DNA of 64,000 bases from Leptobrachium leishanense (GCA_009667805.1 CM019071.1:48123593-48187592), one strand, 5' to 3'. Positions 40,501 through 47,537 are shown, numbered from the stretch's first letter. A program made the numbers and translations. Notes: generated by a model from the sequence alone, not told the origin.

Positions 40501-41617
40501 GCCACAGCTCCCACCATTTTTTTAGTTTACCTAAATCATTTGTCATTTGGCTGATCCCTCCAGGAACGTCAACCCTGTTGCAAATCTTTGTGTCATCAGC
40601 AAAAAGACATACTTTTCCATTAATACCTTCTGCAATATCACTAATAAAAATATTAAAGAGAATGGGTCCAAGTACTGACCCCTGAGGTACCCCACTGGTA
40701 ACAAGACCTTGCGCCGAATAAACTCCATTTACCACAACCCTCTGTTGTCTGTCACTCAGCCACTGCCTAATCCATTCAACAATATTGGAATCCAAGCTCA
40801 AAGATTGCAATTTATTGATAAGCCTTCTATGCGGAACAGTATCAAAAGCCTTACTGAAATCTAAATAAGCAATGTCTACTGCACCACCTGTGTCTATTAT
40901 TTTTGTTACCCAATCAAAAAAAATCAATAAGATTAGTTTGGCATGATCTCCCTGAGGTAAACCCATGTTGTTTCTGATCCTGTAATCTATGTGTTTTTAG
41001 ATGGTCAACAATCCTTTCCTTTAACATGGTTCCATTAATTTCCCCACTACTGACGTAAGACTAACTGGCCTATAGTTCCCCGATTCCTCCCTACTACCCT
41101 TCTTGTAAATGGGCACAACATTTGCTAATTTCCAGTCTTCTGGGACGACTCCCGTTAACAAGGATTGGTTAAATAAATCTGTTAATGGTTTTGCTATTAC
41201 ATCACTGAGCTCTTTTAATAACTTCCATATTCCACGGCAGTGCGAGCCGGGCTGTTACGTTTTATGGTGGGAGATTTTTTGGCGTTTTTATCACCATAAG
41301 AATATTGTGCAGAAAAGTGATATTTATGCGATGAAAATCCTAATTAACGCTGCAGTGCCGGGACGCGGGGATCCATCTCCTGCGATCAGTCACAGATTGT
41401 GAAGCAGATCCCAGCAGAGGGTCCCCCGGTTACACCCCGCGGTCTGATATTATTATATTTATTTATTTTCCTACAGGAAAAACTGGACAAGGAGGCCCTG
41501 CAGCTCGAGGTGGCCAACCTCCGGCAAAACAACCAGCGCCTGCAGGCAGAGTCTCACTCAGCCAGCGAGCAGCTCCGAAAATTCGCCGAGATCATCTCCA
41601 CCGGCGTGGAGAAATGA
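1264..41617 (+). CDS. SIPA1L3: SIPA1L3-like RapGAP-family scaffold, C-terminal part (13 exons)
   Basis: SPA-1-like proteins combine a RapGAP domain with a PDZ domain and a C-terminal coiled coil. They act at the cell cortex and cytoskeleton to shut off Rap signalling. Only the part from the PDZ domain onward is here; the RapGAP exons lie upstream of the window. Thirteen exons (1264-1538, 6127-6360, 8809-8955, 9391-9521, 24085-24191, 31644-32008, 33042-33230, 35110-35275, 36772-36961, 37583-37723, 39078-39210, 39557-39638, 41477-41617) have AG/GT borders and mutually compatible phases. They sum to 2301 nt with no internal stop, giving 766 residues. Recognisable blocks are the GLGQLGF PDZ loop, [70 protein letters not shown] and the closing heptad-rich segment. 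The paralogue choice (L3 over L2 or L1) is from memory of the human proteins. The intact phases argue for a live gene. Its introns are packed with minisatellites. Confidence 0.85.
1675..3600. repeat. 18-19-bp minisatellite
   Basis: About 100 copies of TTATACAGGGGTTGTG followed by GG, CG or CGG. The one-base length difference between variants keeps several reading frames open for long distances, producing spurious frames of more than 600 codons. It lies in the intron between exons 1 and 2. Confidence 0.97.
3725..5205. repeat. 30-bp minisatellite
   Basis: About 49 copies of a 30-bp unit containing CCTGTACACCGTGCTCTGCA and ATTCCCTCT. The first half is almost perfectly regular, with only C/T and C/G variants. 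From about 4620 onward single-base losses accumulate. The unit is a multiple of three, so every frame stays open. Confidence 0.97.
5206..5600. repeat. 31-bp diverged minisatellite related to the preceding array
   Basis: About 12 copies of a 31-bp unit with ATGCTCTGCGAGTTACCCC and TGCTTATGC. It shares GCTCTGC and the following pyrimidine block with the 30-bp array on its left, so it is probably a diverged edge of the same array. Confidence 0.9.
5601..6126. other. Intronic sequence, nothing recognised
   Basis: Moderately GC-rich sequence between the minisatellites and exon 2. I see no coding block, repeat array or transposon end. Confidence 0.6.
6127..6360 (+). CDS. SIPA1L3: SIPA1L3 window exon 2
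   Basis: The acceptor is tttaag and the donor gtgagt. The first base completes AGG (Arg); the frame then reads [13 protein letters not shown]. It continues into [14 protein letters not shown] and [19 protein letters not shown], blocks typical of the proline-rich linker after the PDZ domain in SIPA1L3. The methionine inside the exon is not a start codon. Confidence 0.85.
6918..7342 (+). mobile_element. PIF/Harbinger MITE, 425 bp
   Basis: The left end GGCTAGGGTCAGAC and right end GTCTGACCCTAGCC are inverted repeats flanked by TTA at 6915-6917 and 7343-7345. A three-base TTA/TAA duplication is the Harbinger hallmark. It has no coding capacity. It is inserted in a minisatellite unit. Confidence 0.9.
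8134..8316. mobile_element. hAT MITE, 183 bp
   Basis: The ends CAGTGTTTCCC and GGGAAACACTG are perfect inverted repeats. Flanking octamers are CTTTAACT (8126-8133) and CTTTAACC (8317-8324), a seven-of-eight match typical of an aged 8-bp hAT duplication. It lies inside the 34-bp minisatellite. Confidence 0.9.
8809..8955 (+). CDS. SIPA1L3: SIPA1L3 window exon 3
   Basis: The acceptor is atctccag and the donor gtaaca. The exon encodes [10 protein letters not shown], then [12 protein letters not shown] and YSRFKPTPD. This serine/proline-rich stretch is strongly conserved in the family. It enters and leaves in phase 2. Confidence 0.9.
9391..9521 (+). CDS. SIPA1L3: SIPA1L3 window exon 4
   Basis: The acceptor is ttcattgcag and the donor gtcagt. 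It reads [17 protein letters not shown], then [16 protein letters not shown]. It leaves in phase 1, so the next codon (Glu) is completed across a 14.6-kb intron. That intron carries the LRP8 retrocopy and several repeat arrays. Confidence 0.85.
9620..10570. repeat. 61-74-bp minisatellite with CCAAT, AP-1 and E-box sequences
   Basis: About 14 units contain CTGATTGGCTGTGTGCTGG and ATGATCAGTGTTCCATGCTG. Units alternate between a short form (about 61 bp) and a longer one carrying CAGCTGACTCACGTGCTG. It lies in the long intron between exons 4 and 5. Confidence 0.93.
10571..11164. other. AT-rich intron, nothing recognised
   Basis: T- and A-rich sequence with homopolymer runs. No gene, array or transposon end is seen. 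Confidence 0.6.
11165..11392. repeat. 53-bp-family minisatellite, forward copies left of a hAT
   Basis: About four copies with TACGCTCATACACACTGCAC, ATTACTGTGAGTTTTATTGC and TGTGGAGCTCTGTG. The same family recurs inside the adjacent hAT element at 12711-13440, there mostly in the opposite orientation. Confidence 0.9.
11537..12700. repeat. 28-31-bp minisatellite inside the hAT element
   Basis: About 40 copies of GAGCTG(CTG)GGGGCAATATATATCC with CTGTGT or CGTGTGT. The left part uses 28-bp units without the extra CTG and the right part 31-bp units with it. That indicates two waves of expansion. Confidence 0.95.
12711..13440. repeat. 53-bp minisatellite with an internal orientation switch
   Basis: About 1.5 forward copies (12711-12800) are followed by about 11 copies in reverse orientation with GAGCTCCACAGCAATAAAAC and TCAGTAATGTGCGGTG. 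The last partial copy near 13405-13450 turns forward again. The array can fold back on the copies at 11165-11392. Confidence 0.93.
13527..15148. other. Intron between hAT and LRP8 retrocopy
   Basis: Mostly AT-rich single-copy sequence with poly-A and poly-T runs at 14610-14680. A short run of TTAGGG-like bases at about 14476 is too short to be a telomeric repeat. A GC-rich flank with one CCAAT-type ATTGG lies just before the retrocopy. No other gene is seen. Confidence 0.6.
15297..18091 (+). pseudogene. LRP8: Intronless LRP8 (apoER2)-like retrocopy, frame-broken
   Basis: A full-length LDL-receptor-family sequence without introns starts at ATG 15297 with a signal peptide ([13 protein letters not shown]). 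Eight LDL class A repeats, two EGF modules, YWTD propeller blades ([30 protein letters not shown]), a third EGF, a Ser/Thr-rich stalk, a membrane helix near 17839-17916 and an LRP8-type tail follow. The tail has the endocytic motif FDNPVY and the ending VEDDGLP; VLDLR ends differently. The parent receptor binds reelin and apoE. The frame shifts near 16795 (in a C-run), near 17089 (after GGDR) and near 17535. In-frame losses remove about three codons with the cysteine of class A repeat 8 (RDWSDEP) and one codon of the calcium-EGF DxDE. A cysteine in an EGF module is Trp (YKWDC). These changes favour a decaying processed pseudogene. A functional retrogene with assembly indels is the alternative. 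No poly(A) tail or flanking duplication was found. Confidence 0.87.
18092..18774. other. Sequence 3' of the LRP8 retrocopy
   Basis: It could be retrocopied 3'UTR or intron. No poly(A) run, array or transposon end is clear. It contains loosely related short motifs that resemble diverged copies of the array that follows. Confidence 0.45.
18775..19810. repeat. 21-bp minisatellite
   Basis: About 48 copies of GATAAATCCCAGGTTCCATG plus one variable base. Between about 19276 and 19690 many copies have single-base losses, while 18880-19270 is nearly perfect. The frames read from it, such as a 424-codon minus-strand frame, are not genes. Confidence 0.96.
19811..20520. other. Intron, nothing recognised
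   Basis: AT-rich sequence with AATAAA hexamers near 20186 and 20415. These could mark the end of a retrocopied 3'UTR, but no poly(A) tract supports it. Confidence 0.5.
20521..21670. mobile_element. T2-like (TTAAAGGG) DNA transposon with internal minisatellite
   Basis: The left end TTAAAGGGCCAGTACC pairs with the right end GTTAGTGTCCCTTTAA. TTAA at both borders and the AGGG(A/C) terminus fit the T2 superfamily of MITEs known from clawed frogs, or a piggyBac-like element. No transposase is seen. About 700 bp of the interior is a 42-bp tandem array. Confidence 0.75.
20608..21312. repeat. 42-bp minisatellite inside the T2-like element
   Basis: About 17 copies of TCCATTGTGTGATATTTTCC and TCTATATGTGTCACTGGGCG. 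It lies wholly between the element's ends. Confidence 0.95.
21779..22205 (-). mobile_element. PIF/Harbinger MITE, same family as 6918-7342, reversed
   Basis: It starts GGCTAGGGTCA and ends TGACCCCAGCC, flanked by TTA on the left and TAA on the right. The interior is the reverse complement of the copy at 6918-7342; both share the GTCCGGCCAACATAACGTCC block. Confidence 0.85.
22206..22950. other. Intron, nothing recognised
   Basis: Mixed-composition sequence with short C- and G-runs at about 22402 and 22685. No gene or array is seen. Confidence 0.6.
22955..23455. repeat. 23-bp minisatellite
   Basis: About 22 copies of GTGAATCGTTTGCGTCTCCG followed by CCG, with TTAGCG and GTCGG variants. The minus-strand frame of 200 codons over it is a repeat artefact. 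Confidence 0.96.
23456..24084. other. Intron upstream of exon 5
   Basis: Single-copy looking sequence leading to the exon 5 acceptor at 24084. No further feature is seen. Confidence 0.6.
24085..24191 (+). CDS. SIPA1L3: SIPA1L3 window exon 5
   Basis: The acceptor is tcttgcag and the donor gtgagt. It reads [13 protein letters not shown] and then [15 protein letters not shown], matching the conserved EPLWHVPAQ block of SIPA1L proteins. It ends in phase 0. It begins about 630 bp after the 23-bp minisatellite and ends about 160 bp before a hAT element. Confidence 0.9.
24353..27094. mobile_element. hAT element carrying a 2.3-kb internal minisatellite
   Basis: The ends TAGGGCTGTGCAAT and ATTGCACAGCCCTA are inverted repeats, with perfect 8-bp duplications ACGCACAG at 24345-24352 and 27095-27102. 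Subterminal sequence contains many GCGATT/AATCGC motifs at both sides, as expected for transposase binding. The rest is a 19/21-bp tandem array, so the element is non-autonomous. Confidence 0.92.
24483..26815. repeat. 19/21-bp minisatellite inside the hAT element
   Basis: About 115 copies of ACTGCCCCAGCACATGGAT, with or without an added AT. The outer thirds use 21-bp units. The centre (about 25830-26360) uses 19-bp units alternating CAGCACAT and CAGCTCAT, a higher-order pattern. Frames of more than 800 codons here are artefacts. Confidence 0.97.
27100..30420. repeat. 22-28-bp minisatellite, 3.3 kb
   Basis: About 130 copies of CAGTATCAATGATATAAACA followed by a purine-pyrimidine CACGCG tail of variable length. 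It starts exactly at the right duplication of the adjacent hAT, which therefore inserted at the edge of this array. The CACACGCG tails are potential left-handed helix formers. Confidence 0.97.
30475..30654. mobile_element. Palindromic MITE, probably Tc1/mariner type
   Basis: The left end CAGGGTTATTCAGAAAGAGG and right end CTCTCTCTGACTAACCCTG are inverted repeats extending about 40 bp each side through a GTGAAAACCA block. TA flanks both sides (30473-30474 and 30655-30656). It is 180 bp with no coding capacity. Confidence 0.75.
30655..31643. other. Intron upstream of exon 6
   Basis: Ordinary AT-rich sequence. No gene, array or transposon end was recognised. Confidence 0.6.
31644..32008 (+). 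CDS. SIPA1L3: SIPA1L3 window exon 6
   Basis: The acceptor is ggcgcag and the donor gtaaag. This is the largest exon in the window (365 nt). It opens [17 protein letters not shown], followed by [10 protein letters not shown] and NDSGIDTSL. These low-complexity Ser-rich signatures are diagnostic for the SIPA1L family. The C-terminal half includes [14 protein letters not shown]. Confidence 0.93.
32080..32960. repeat. 31-bp minisatellite
   Basis: About 25 copies of TAGCATGGGGTAGATCAGAC followed by CCTGT(A/G)TTGTG. It occupies most of the intron between exons 6 and 7 and is more diverged at its left edge. Confidence 0.95.
33042..33230 (+). CDS. SIPA1L3: SIPA1L3 window exon 7
   Basis: The acceptor is ttccgcag and the donor gtaagag. 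It encodes [13 protein letters not shown], then [18 protein letters not shown] and [15 protein letters not shown] 50-bp minisatellite begins about 25 bp past the donor. Confidence 0.9.
33255..34665. repeat. 50-bp minisatellite with a CTCF-like core in each unit
   Basis: About 28 copies of TGTGACCCTAGGGGGCGCTG, ACCATTAAACATGTCACTG and TCATTATACAC. The period is exactly 50 bp over most of its length. Each unit contains AGGGGGCGCT, the ten-base core of the CTCF consensus. Some units carry GGGGGTGCTG instead. Confidence 0.96.
34666..35109. other. Intron upstream of exon 8
   Basis: It contains a short inverted repeat near 35015-35045 (AAACTGG and CCAGTTT), possibly a MITE remnant. Nothing else is recognised. 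Confidence 0.5.
35110..35275 (+). CDS. SIPA1L3: SIPA1L3 window exon 8
   Basis: The acceptor is cttttcag and the donor gtgagg. It reads [19 protein letters not shown], then [11 protein letters not shown] and [16 protein letters not shown]. This is one of the best conserved blocks in SIPA1L3. It ends in phase 0, matching exon 9. Confidence 0.93.
35725..36690. repeat. 45-bp minisatellite
   Basis: About 21 copies of GGCTGTGTGTATATGTAGAT, GGGGACGCGCTCCGG and TGGATGTGCT. The period is a multiple of three, so both strands stay open in several frames (for instance 386 codons on the minus strand). It lies in the intron between exons 8 and 9. Confidence 0.96.
36772..36961 (+). CDS. SIPA1L3: SIPA1L3 window exon 9
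   Basis: The acceptor is ctcctttag and the donor gtaaaa. It encodes [19 protein letters not shown], then [19 protein letters not shown]. The serine-rich LSDES motif is shared by all SIPA1L paralogues. It leaves in phase 1. Confidence 0.92.
36962..37582. other. Intron between exons 9 and 10
   Basis: The only sizeable intron here without a tandem array. Ordinary single-copy sequence. Confidence 0.6.
37583..37723 (+). CDS. SIPA1L3: SIPA1L3 window exon 10
   Basis: The acceptor is gattcgcag and the donor gtaaat. It reads [16 protein letters not shown], then [19 protein letters not shown] and VSAAKAYE. A 20-bp minisatellite begins about 12 bp downstream of the donor and fills the following intron. 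Confidence 0.93.
37736..38965. repeat. 20-bp minisatellite filling an intron
   Basis: About 62 copies of CCTGGGGTATGCGGGATCGG. It starts about 12 bp after the exon 10 donor and ends about 110 bp before exon 11. The intron between them is therefore almost entirely this array. Confidence 0.97.
39078..39210 (+). CDS. SIPA1L3: SIPA1L3 window exon 11
   Basis: The acceptor is cttgcag and the donor gtatcc. It encodes [19 protein letters not shown], then [16 protein letters not shown]. The matching stretch in human SIPA1L3 carries the same VQRA.SLFSLN and RTTPT blocks, as recalled. Confidence 0.9.
39303..39445. repeat. Short 31-bp tandem array
   Basis: Four to five copies of GAGAGTAACAATCCACATGA and GCCGGCC(C/T)G. 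It lies between exons 11 and 12. Confidence 0.85.
39557..39638 (+). CDS. SIPA1L3: SIPA1L3 window exon 12: start of coiled coil
   Basis: The acceptor is ctttcag and the donor gtacgt. It encodes [18 protein letters not shown] and KQLHTDLQK, the beginning of the C-terminal leucine-zipper coiled coil. It ends in phase 0. Confidence 0.9.
39733..41236 (-). mobile_element. CR1-like non-LTR retrotransposon, 5'-truncated
   Basis: Minus-strand reverse transcriptase pieces are recognisable: [20 protein letters not shown] near 41190-41130, motif [25 protein letters not shown], catalytic FADDT and the terminal [15 protein letters not shown]. The 3' end near 39733 has the TTCTATGTTTCTAT tail typical of CR1 relatives. 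Frames change between 40966-40256, 40322-40071 and 40110-39811, so it is dead. It sits in the last coding intron of SIPA1L3, antisense to the gene. Confidence 0.85.
41477..41617 (+). CDS. SIPA1L3: SIPA1L3 window exon 13: coiled coil and stop
   Basis: The acceptor is tcctacag after a T-rich tract. It reads [19 protein letters not shown], then [18 protein letters not shown] and TGA at 41615-41617. Leucine spacing continues the coiled coil of exon 12. A CR1-like LINE fragment occupies most of the preceding intron. Confidence 0.93.
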   Translation, partial: EKLDKEALQLEVANLRQNNQRLQAESHSASEQLRKFAEIISTGVEK

Positions 41618-43195
41618 GACTGAGCTCCCAGCTCTCCCCGGCGCCCTGGCGCCCCATCACCTTCCTTCTCCGGGGGACACCAGCTACGATCACGCACGGC
41701 CTCTTCACGCCCGGCTCACCTGGCACTAGGGAATCATGCGGCGTGAACGCAGTGCGATGCGGCTCGTGCGCTTATTTATTTATCACCCACGTGGCAATCA
41801 GATTTTTTTCTATATTGACATTAATGTTCATTTCTTCACTATTATTTTTTTGTACATATTTATAATTTTTTTTCTTTGTAGATTTGTATAAACCTGTAAT
41901 AATTGTATTTTCTGCTTCCAACCTGAAATTATGCAAATGGTATGACGCCGGCACCGCGCGCGCCGCCCGTCTGTCCGCCCGCAGCGAAAGGGACGAGGAA
42001 CCTTAACCTATATCATATTTAAAAAATATGTAAGATATCTTTTATTTCGGCGGAAAAATTCCCGAAGGCGACCTTTAAATATTCCAGATTACAAAACTAT
42101 ATTATTACGCAGTGGGCGGAGCATAATGAGCGGAGAGGCGGAGTTTCCTCCGAGCAAACCCTTGTACATGCTGTTTATATTATAAATAAGGCCGTTTTCG
42201 GGGGGTTTTTTTTATAGCGGCGGGAATCTGGCGTTTTGAAATCTGTGTTTTCTGCTTCCGTTCACAAAATATTTGTGAATTATTCCGCGTATAAATAGAA
42301 GAAAACCAGGAACTTGCGCAAAAAGAAACATAAAATAAAAGCTTTTAGGAAGTTTACAGCGACACGTGCGCGTCCGGAATCCAGGAAAAAGGACACTGTT
42401 TATACTTGAAATTTGGTGTTTTGTGCACAGACATCTCATTTTTATGATATTTTTTTGCCCGTGTTTTGGGCGCAGGGCCGCGACGGGTGATTAACGCGCG
42501 CCAGACCGCGCAGCCCACGTGAAATCCGCCTTAAAAAGAAAGAAATCGGTACCGAGACCGCGCTGCAACTGTAAATGTCCTTTTCCCCGCTGGTTAAAAG
42601 CCGTTTTCTGTGACTTTCCAGCGGTTCCGATCTCTCTGCACCTCAGACGATTAACCCTCGCCGGCCTGAAGACGACACATCGGTCGCCGTCTCAGAGGGG
42701 AAGAAAAAAAAGACAATATTTTTTATAACAGCCATATTGCTCGATTCTTGGAATGCGACGTTAAAAGGACACATTCCCGCGTCGTACGTCCAGGCCGCCG
42801 CGTTCGATGCATGCGCGTCATGTGCTTTTCTTGCTCTTAAATGGACATAATTTATTTTTTCATTGCGGCAGGACGACGCGCGGTGCAGAAAAACACTATA
42901 TTTGTATAAATTGTGCTATGTTTTCTACGGCAGCGGCGTCCACCTCCCCCCTCCTAGGGGCTGCTCGCTCTGCGCGCATGCGGTTTTCACGGAGATGAAT
43001 CTTGACGTTAATTACGTTGGTTTGGATGTTTTTGTGTTTTTTTCTCCCCAGATGGGAGTGGGAAAAAAAATCTGTATTTTTCATAAAATAAAATTTCAGT
43101 GACTGTTCTGTGATGCAAAAATGCCGAGCCTGGAACGGAATGACAGCCGTATGTGTTACTCTGCGTGCAACTCCAATAAAACAAAACTGACACAC
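41618..43195 (+). other. SIPA1L3: SIPA1L3 3' untranslated region (probable extent)
   Basis: The sequence after the stop is AT-rich, single-copy looking and free of tandem arrays until about 43280, unlike the surrounding DNA. AATAAA hexamers occur at 42334-42339, 43087-43092 and 43175-43180. The last lies just before the repeat-rich downstream region and is the best guess for the main polyadenylation signal. The end point is inferred. Confidence 0.6.
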
Positions 43196-43282
43196 GCGAC
43201 TCTGAGGACTGGTTAAAAAATCAACAAAAAGTCACCGAAACAGGAAAATAATGAGAAATAACTAAAAAAAATTTATTAAAAC

Positions 43283-44020
43283 CTAATTATCCCCGCGCTG
43301 TCATTAGATCCCTTTAACCATTAATCCCCTCGCTGTCATTAGATCCCTTTAACCATTAATCCCCTCGCTGTCATTAGATCCCTTTAACCATTAATCCCCG
43401 CGCTGTCATTGGATCCCTTTAACCATTAATCCCCTCGCTGTCATTAGATCCCTTTAACCATTAATCCCCTCGCTGTCATTAGATCCCTTTAACCATTAAT
43501 CCCCTCGCTGTCATTAGATCCCTTTAACCATTAATCCCCTCGCTGTCATTAGATCCCTTTAACCATTAATCCCCGCGCTGTCATTAGATCCCTTTAACCA
43601 TTATCTCCGCCCTGTCATTAGATCCCTTTAACCATTAATCCCCTCGCTGTCATTGGATCCCTTTAACCATTAATCCCCTCGCTGTCATTGGATCCCTTTA
43701 ACCATTAATCCCCGCGCTGTCATTAGATCCCTTTAACCATTATCCCCTCGCGTCATTAGATCCCTTTAACCATTTCCTCTCGCTGTCATTGGATCCCTTT
43801 AACATTTATCCCCTCGCTGTCATTGGATCCCTTTAACCATTAATCCCCTCGCTGTCATTAGATCCCTTTAACCATTAATCCCCTCGCTGTCATTAGATCC
43901 CTTTAACCATTAATCCCCTCGCTGTCATTAGATCCCTTTAACCATTAATCCCCGCGCTGTCATTAGATCCCTTTAACCATTATCTCCGCCCTGTCATTAG
44001 ATCCCTTTAACCCTTATCTT
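43283..44020. repeat. 35-bp minisatellite, same family as 6430-8560
   Basis: About 21 copies of TCATTAGATCCCTTTAACCA and TTAATCCCCTCGCTG. It begins about 100 bp after the last polyadenylation signal of the gene. Around 43600-43815 copies show clustered single-base losses. Confidence 0.96.
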
Positions 44021-44162
44021 GTCACGCACTTTATTGCTAGTGCTGATATAGCTGCGTGGTCAGCTTTTTCCTGGGTTTATCTGATCCCAGCAGATGGACG
44101 CTGTCCGAGCATTATTTCTTATGTCCTCCATTAAGAGGAGTGCTTTCCATCCCAAAAATGCG

Positions 44163-45895
44163 GGTTTCTGTAATGGAATGGGCAGCGAAACTGTGGAATG
44201 CAGGGTAAGTGGTGTGAGAGTGTTGGAATGCGGGAGATTTTGGTGGAACGAAGGGCAGAGTGTGTGGAATGCAAGATATTGCGGCAAAATGAAGGCAAGA
44301 GTGTTGGAATGCATGGTATTGTGACGGAATGATGGCAAGAGTGGTGGAATGCATGGGATTGTGACGGAATGAGGGCAAGAGCGGTGGAATGCATGGGATT
44401 GTGACGGAATGAGGGCAAGAGTGGAATGCATGGGATTGTGACGGAATGAGGGCAAGAGTGGAATGCATGGGATTGTGACGGAATGAGGGCAAGAGTGGAA
44501 TGCATGGGATTGTGACGGAATGAGGGCAAGAGCGGTGGAATGCATGGGATTGTGACGGAATGAGGGCAAGAGTGGTGGAATGGGCAGCAAAACTGGAATG
44601 CAGGGGAAGTGGTGTGAGAGTGATGGAATGCGGGAGATTTTGGTGGAACCAAGGGCAGAGTGTGTGGAATGCAAGATATTGTTGCAAAATGAAGGCAAGA
44701 GTGGTGGAATGCATGGGATTGTGGCGGAATGATGGCAAGAGTGGTGGAATGCATGGGATTGTGACGGAATGAGGGCAAGAGCGGTGGAATGCATGGGATT
44801 GTGACGGAATGAGGGCAAGAGTGGAATGCATGGGATTGTGACGGAATGAGGGCAAGAGCGGCGGAATGCATGGGATTGTGATGGAATGAGGGCAAGAGTG
44901 GTGGAATGCATGGGATTGTGACGGAATGCATGGGATTGTGACGGAATGAGGGCAAGAGTGGTGGAATGCATGGGATTGTGACGGAATGCATGGGATTGTG
45001 ACGGAATGAGGGCAAGAGCGGCGGAATGCATGGGATTGTGACGGAATGAGGGCAAGAGCGGCGGAATGCATGGGATTGTGACGGAATGAGGGCAAGAGTG
45101 GCGGAATGCATGGGATTGTGACGGAATGAGGGCAAGAGTGGTGGAATGGGCAGCAAAACTGGAATGCAGGGGAAGTGGTGTGAGAGTGATGGAATGCGGG
45201 AGATTTTGGTGGAACCAAGGGCAGAGTGTGTGGAATACAAGATATTGTGGCAAAATGAAGGCAAGAGTGATGGAATGCATGGGATTGTGACGGAATGATG
45301 GCAAGAGTGGTGGAATGCATGGGATTGTGACGGAATGAGGGCAAGAGTGGTGGAATGCTTGGGATTGTGACGGAATGAGGGCAAGAGCGGTGGAATGCAT
45401 GGGATTGTGACGGAATGAGGGCAAGAGCGGCGGAATGCATGGGATTGTGATGGAATGAGGGCAAGAGCGGCGGAATGCATGGGATTGTGACGGAATGAGG
45501 GCAAGAGTGGTGGAATGCATGGGATTGTGACGGAATGCATGGGATTGTGACGGAATGAGGGCAAGAGCGGCGGAATGCATGGGATTGTGACGGAATGAGG
45601 GCAAGAGTGGTGGAATGCATGGGATTGTGACGGAATGCATGGGATTGTGACGGAATGCATGGGATTGTGACGGAATGCATGGGATTGTGACGGAATGCAT
45701 GGGATTGTGACGGAATGCATGGGATTGTGACGGAATGCATGGGATTGTGACGGAATGCATGGGATTGTGACGGAATGCATGGGATTGTGACGGAATGCAT
45801 GGGATTGTGACGGAATGCATGGGATTGTGACGGAATGCGGGCAAGAGTGGTGGAATGCATGGGATTGTGACGGAATGCATGGGATTCGCAGCAAC
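44163..45895. repeat. 20/40-bp minisatellite with higher-order structure
   Basis: The basic units are GGAATGCATGGGATTGTGAC and GGAATGAGGGCAAGAGTGGT. A longer cassette with GGAGATTTTGGTGGAAC recurs at about 44231, 44632 and 45199. The right 250 bp is a homogeneous run of the 20-bp unit. Three minus-strand frames of about 600 codons are artefacts. Confidence 0.95.
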
Positions 45896-45993
45896 TCAAT
45901 GCTGCGACGGATGCCAGAAGGCCCATAGTGCGCTCGTCTGACGCCAGCCTAAGCAGGCATGGGGTAGGTATAAAGCGATCCTAAATAAAAGAT

Positions 45994-46055
45994 GATAAAT
46001 CCAGGGAAAGTATCCATAGAATTGGGCCGAAAGGTTCTTCTCTGCCGACATATTC
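45994..46055 (+). mobile_element. 3' end fragment of a CR1-like LINE
   Basis: GATAAATCCAGG, TATCCAT, ATTGGGC and CCGAAAGGTTCTT followed by TCTGCCGACAT match, in reverse orientation, the 3' end of the LINE at 39733-41236. Confidence 0.7.
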
Positions 46056-46186
46056 TAATTACTGCAGGACATGCAATAGTTGCATTTACAGAAATGAGCA
46101 AATCCAAACGAATGCCCGAGTTGAGGGTTTTTTGTTGGGTTCGTCTTTTGTGGCGCTCTTGACATTTTTATAATTAGTTATTATAT

Positions 46187-46305
46187 GCTAACAAGTTCTG
46201 TAACGCTGTGCAATGGGAGCAGCCGAATAACCAAATACATACACGTTAAAACACACAGAACAGGAGAGAGGACCCTGCACGGGAGCTCACAATCTATTAC
46301 GATAA
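46187..46305. repeat. Dispersed repeat, copy 1
   Basis: GCTAACAAGTTCTGTAACGC, ACATACACGTTA and GGAGAGAGGACCCTGC match the copy at 59517-59612. It is probably a LINE or SINE tail; the family is not identified. Confidence 0.6.
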
Positions 46306-46627
46306 TCCATTAGAATCATGGCTTATATATTAAATGGTCGGCATTTTTTTTTTAAATATATGAACACCTCAGTATTTAAGGTTTAACAGAATCTCCCGCT
46401 CCCAGTGTTACGTATTGTAAGAAATCCCCCCCCCCCCCGGGTAATTCAGTTTGCAACGCTGCAGTTCCTCAGATCACCCACAGGGTGGCAGCGTCTGTCT
46501 GCTGGAATCCCAATAGGATCCTTCACCTTAAATGACTCCTGAATTCAGTCTCTGCCTATGGGCAGCTGGGACTTAGCAGTAGATTAACCTTTTAGTGGCA
46601 GAAGGAAATGCAGGGGGGAGGAGGGGG

Positions 46628-47137
46628 TTCACTAAACAGTGCTGGACACTGACCGTGGGAAATTTAAGGTGGAATGGCTGTGTTAAGGGAATATACCCTT
46701 TATATACAGGTATTTTTTTGTTCTTTTATAGCTGTTTCCTAAATACTCAAATTATTGTAATTTTTCCATCCTTTTTATCTGGGACTTCCGGGTCTAAAGG
46801 AAGAGGTGGGTGCCCGTCTGATGCCCTCCTGCGGGCGCTGAGAGGCAGACTCGACTTGCATTGTGCATGAAAGGTTCAGAGTGTGAGATCATCGTGACCT
46901 TGAGAAAAGTCACCGATTCCAACGTGTTCACGGGGGTCCTGGGTTTAGACGGCATTTTACTTTTCCCATTCTTGGTTTTTTTTCTCCTAAAATTTGCAAT
47001 AGATTTATCTGTTATTCATTAACATTCAGTGTTTAATCCTGGATTGTTTCGAAGGGAGAGGGGGGGGGGGTTTCTCCAACCACCACCTCTTTTAGGCCTA
47101 ATAAACCAGTTCATAGCATGTCGCACTATTTAGTGAA
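46628..47137. mobile_element. Possible DNA transposon with TTCACTAAA ends
   Basis: TTCACTAAACAGTGC on the left and GCACTATTTAGTGAA on the right form an imperfect inverted repeat about 510 bp apart. I could not define a target duplication, so this is tentative. Confidence 0.4.
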
Positions 47138-47537
47138 TCGGCCACTTAGACTAGCGCATGCAGCTCCGTAAAGCTTCAATCCACGGGATTAGAGAAATCC
47201 CTGATACTCGGCTCAAAACTCTGCAAATTTATCAAATGGGAATATTTAATGCTAAAATATTGGTATCCACCAAGAGGAGGATTAAGCGGCCCCTGGGGGC
47301 CCGCTCAGAATAAAGCGTCTGCGCCATCTGCTTCTCCATGATCACAATCTGGGTGAGGACTGCCATGCGATGGAGGACGGACGTGCGTGAAACCAGCAGA
47401 TATATATATATAGTTTTATTACAGGCATCTTGATAACGTGGATTCATCGCGGCTCAAATACAAGAGATGAAAATAAATGTACATTTTAAGCCAAAAATTA
47501 CAAAATTTTCCTAACGGAAAGTTTGAATTTTATTAAT

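Noticed and set aside
1264..41617. Assignment of the host gene to SIPA1L1
   Set aside because: The exon sequences after the PDZ domain and the C-terminal coiled coil (FAEI near the end) do not fit SIPA1L1, which I recall ending differently; SIPA1L2 is not fully excluded.
44060..45926. Three overlapping minus-strand frames of about 600 codons rich in HSFPC-like repeats
   Set aside because: These are shadows of the 20/40-bp array; the unit length keeps them open.
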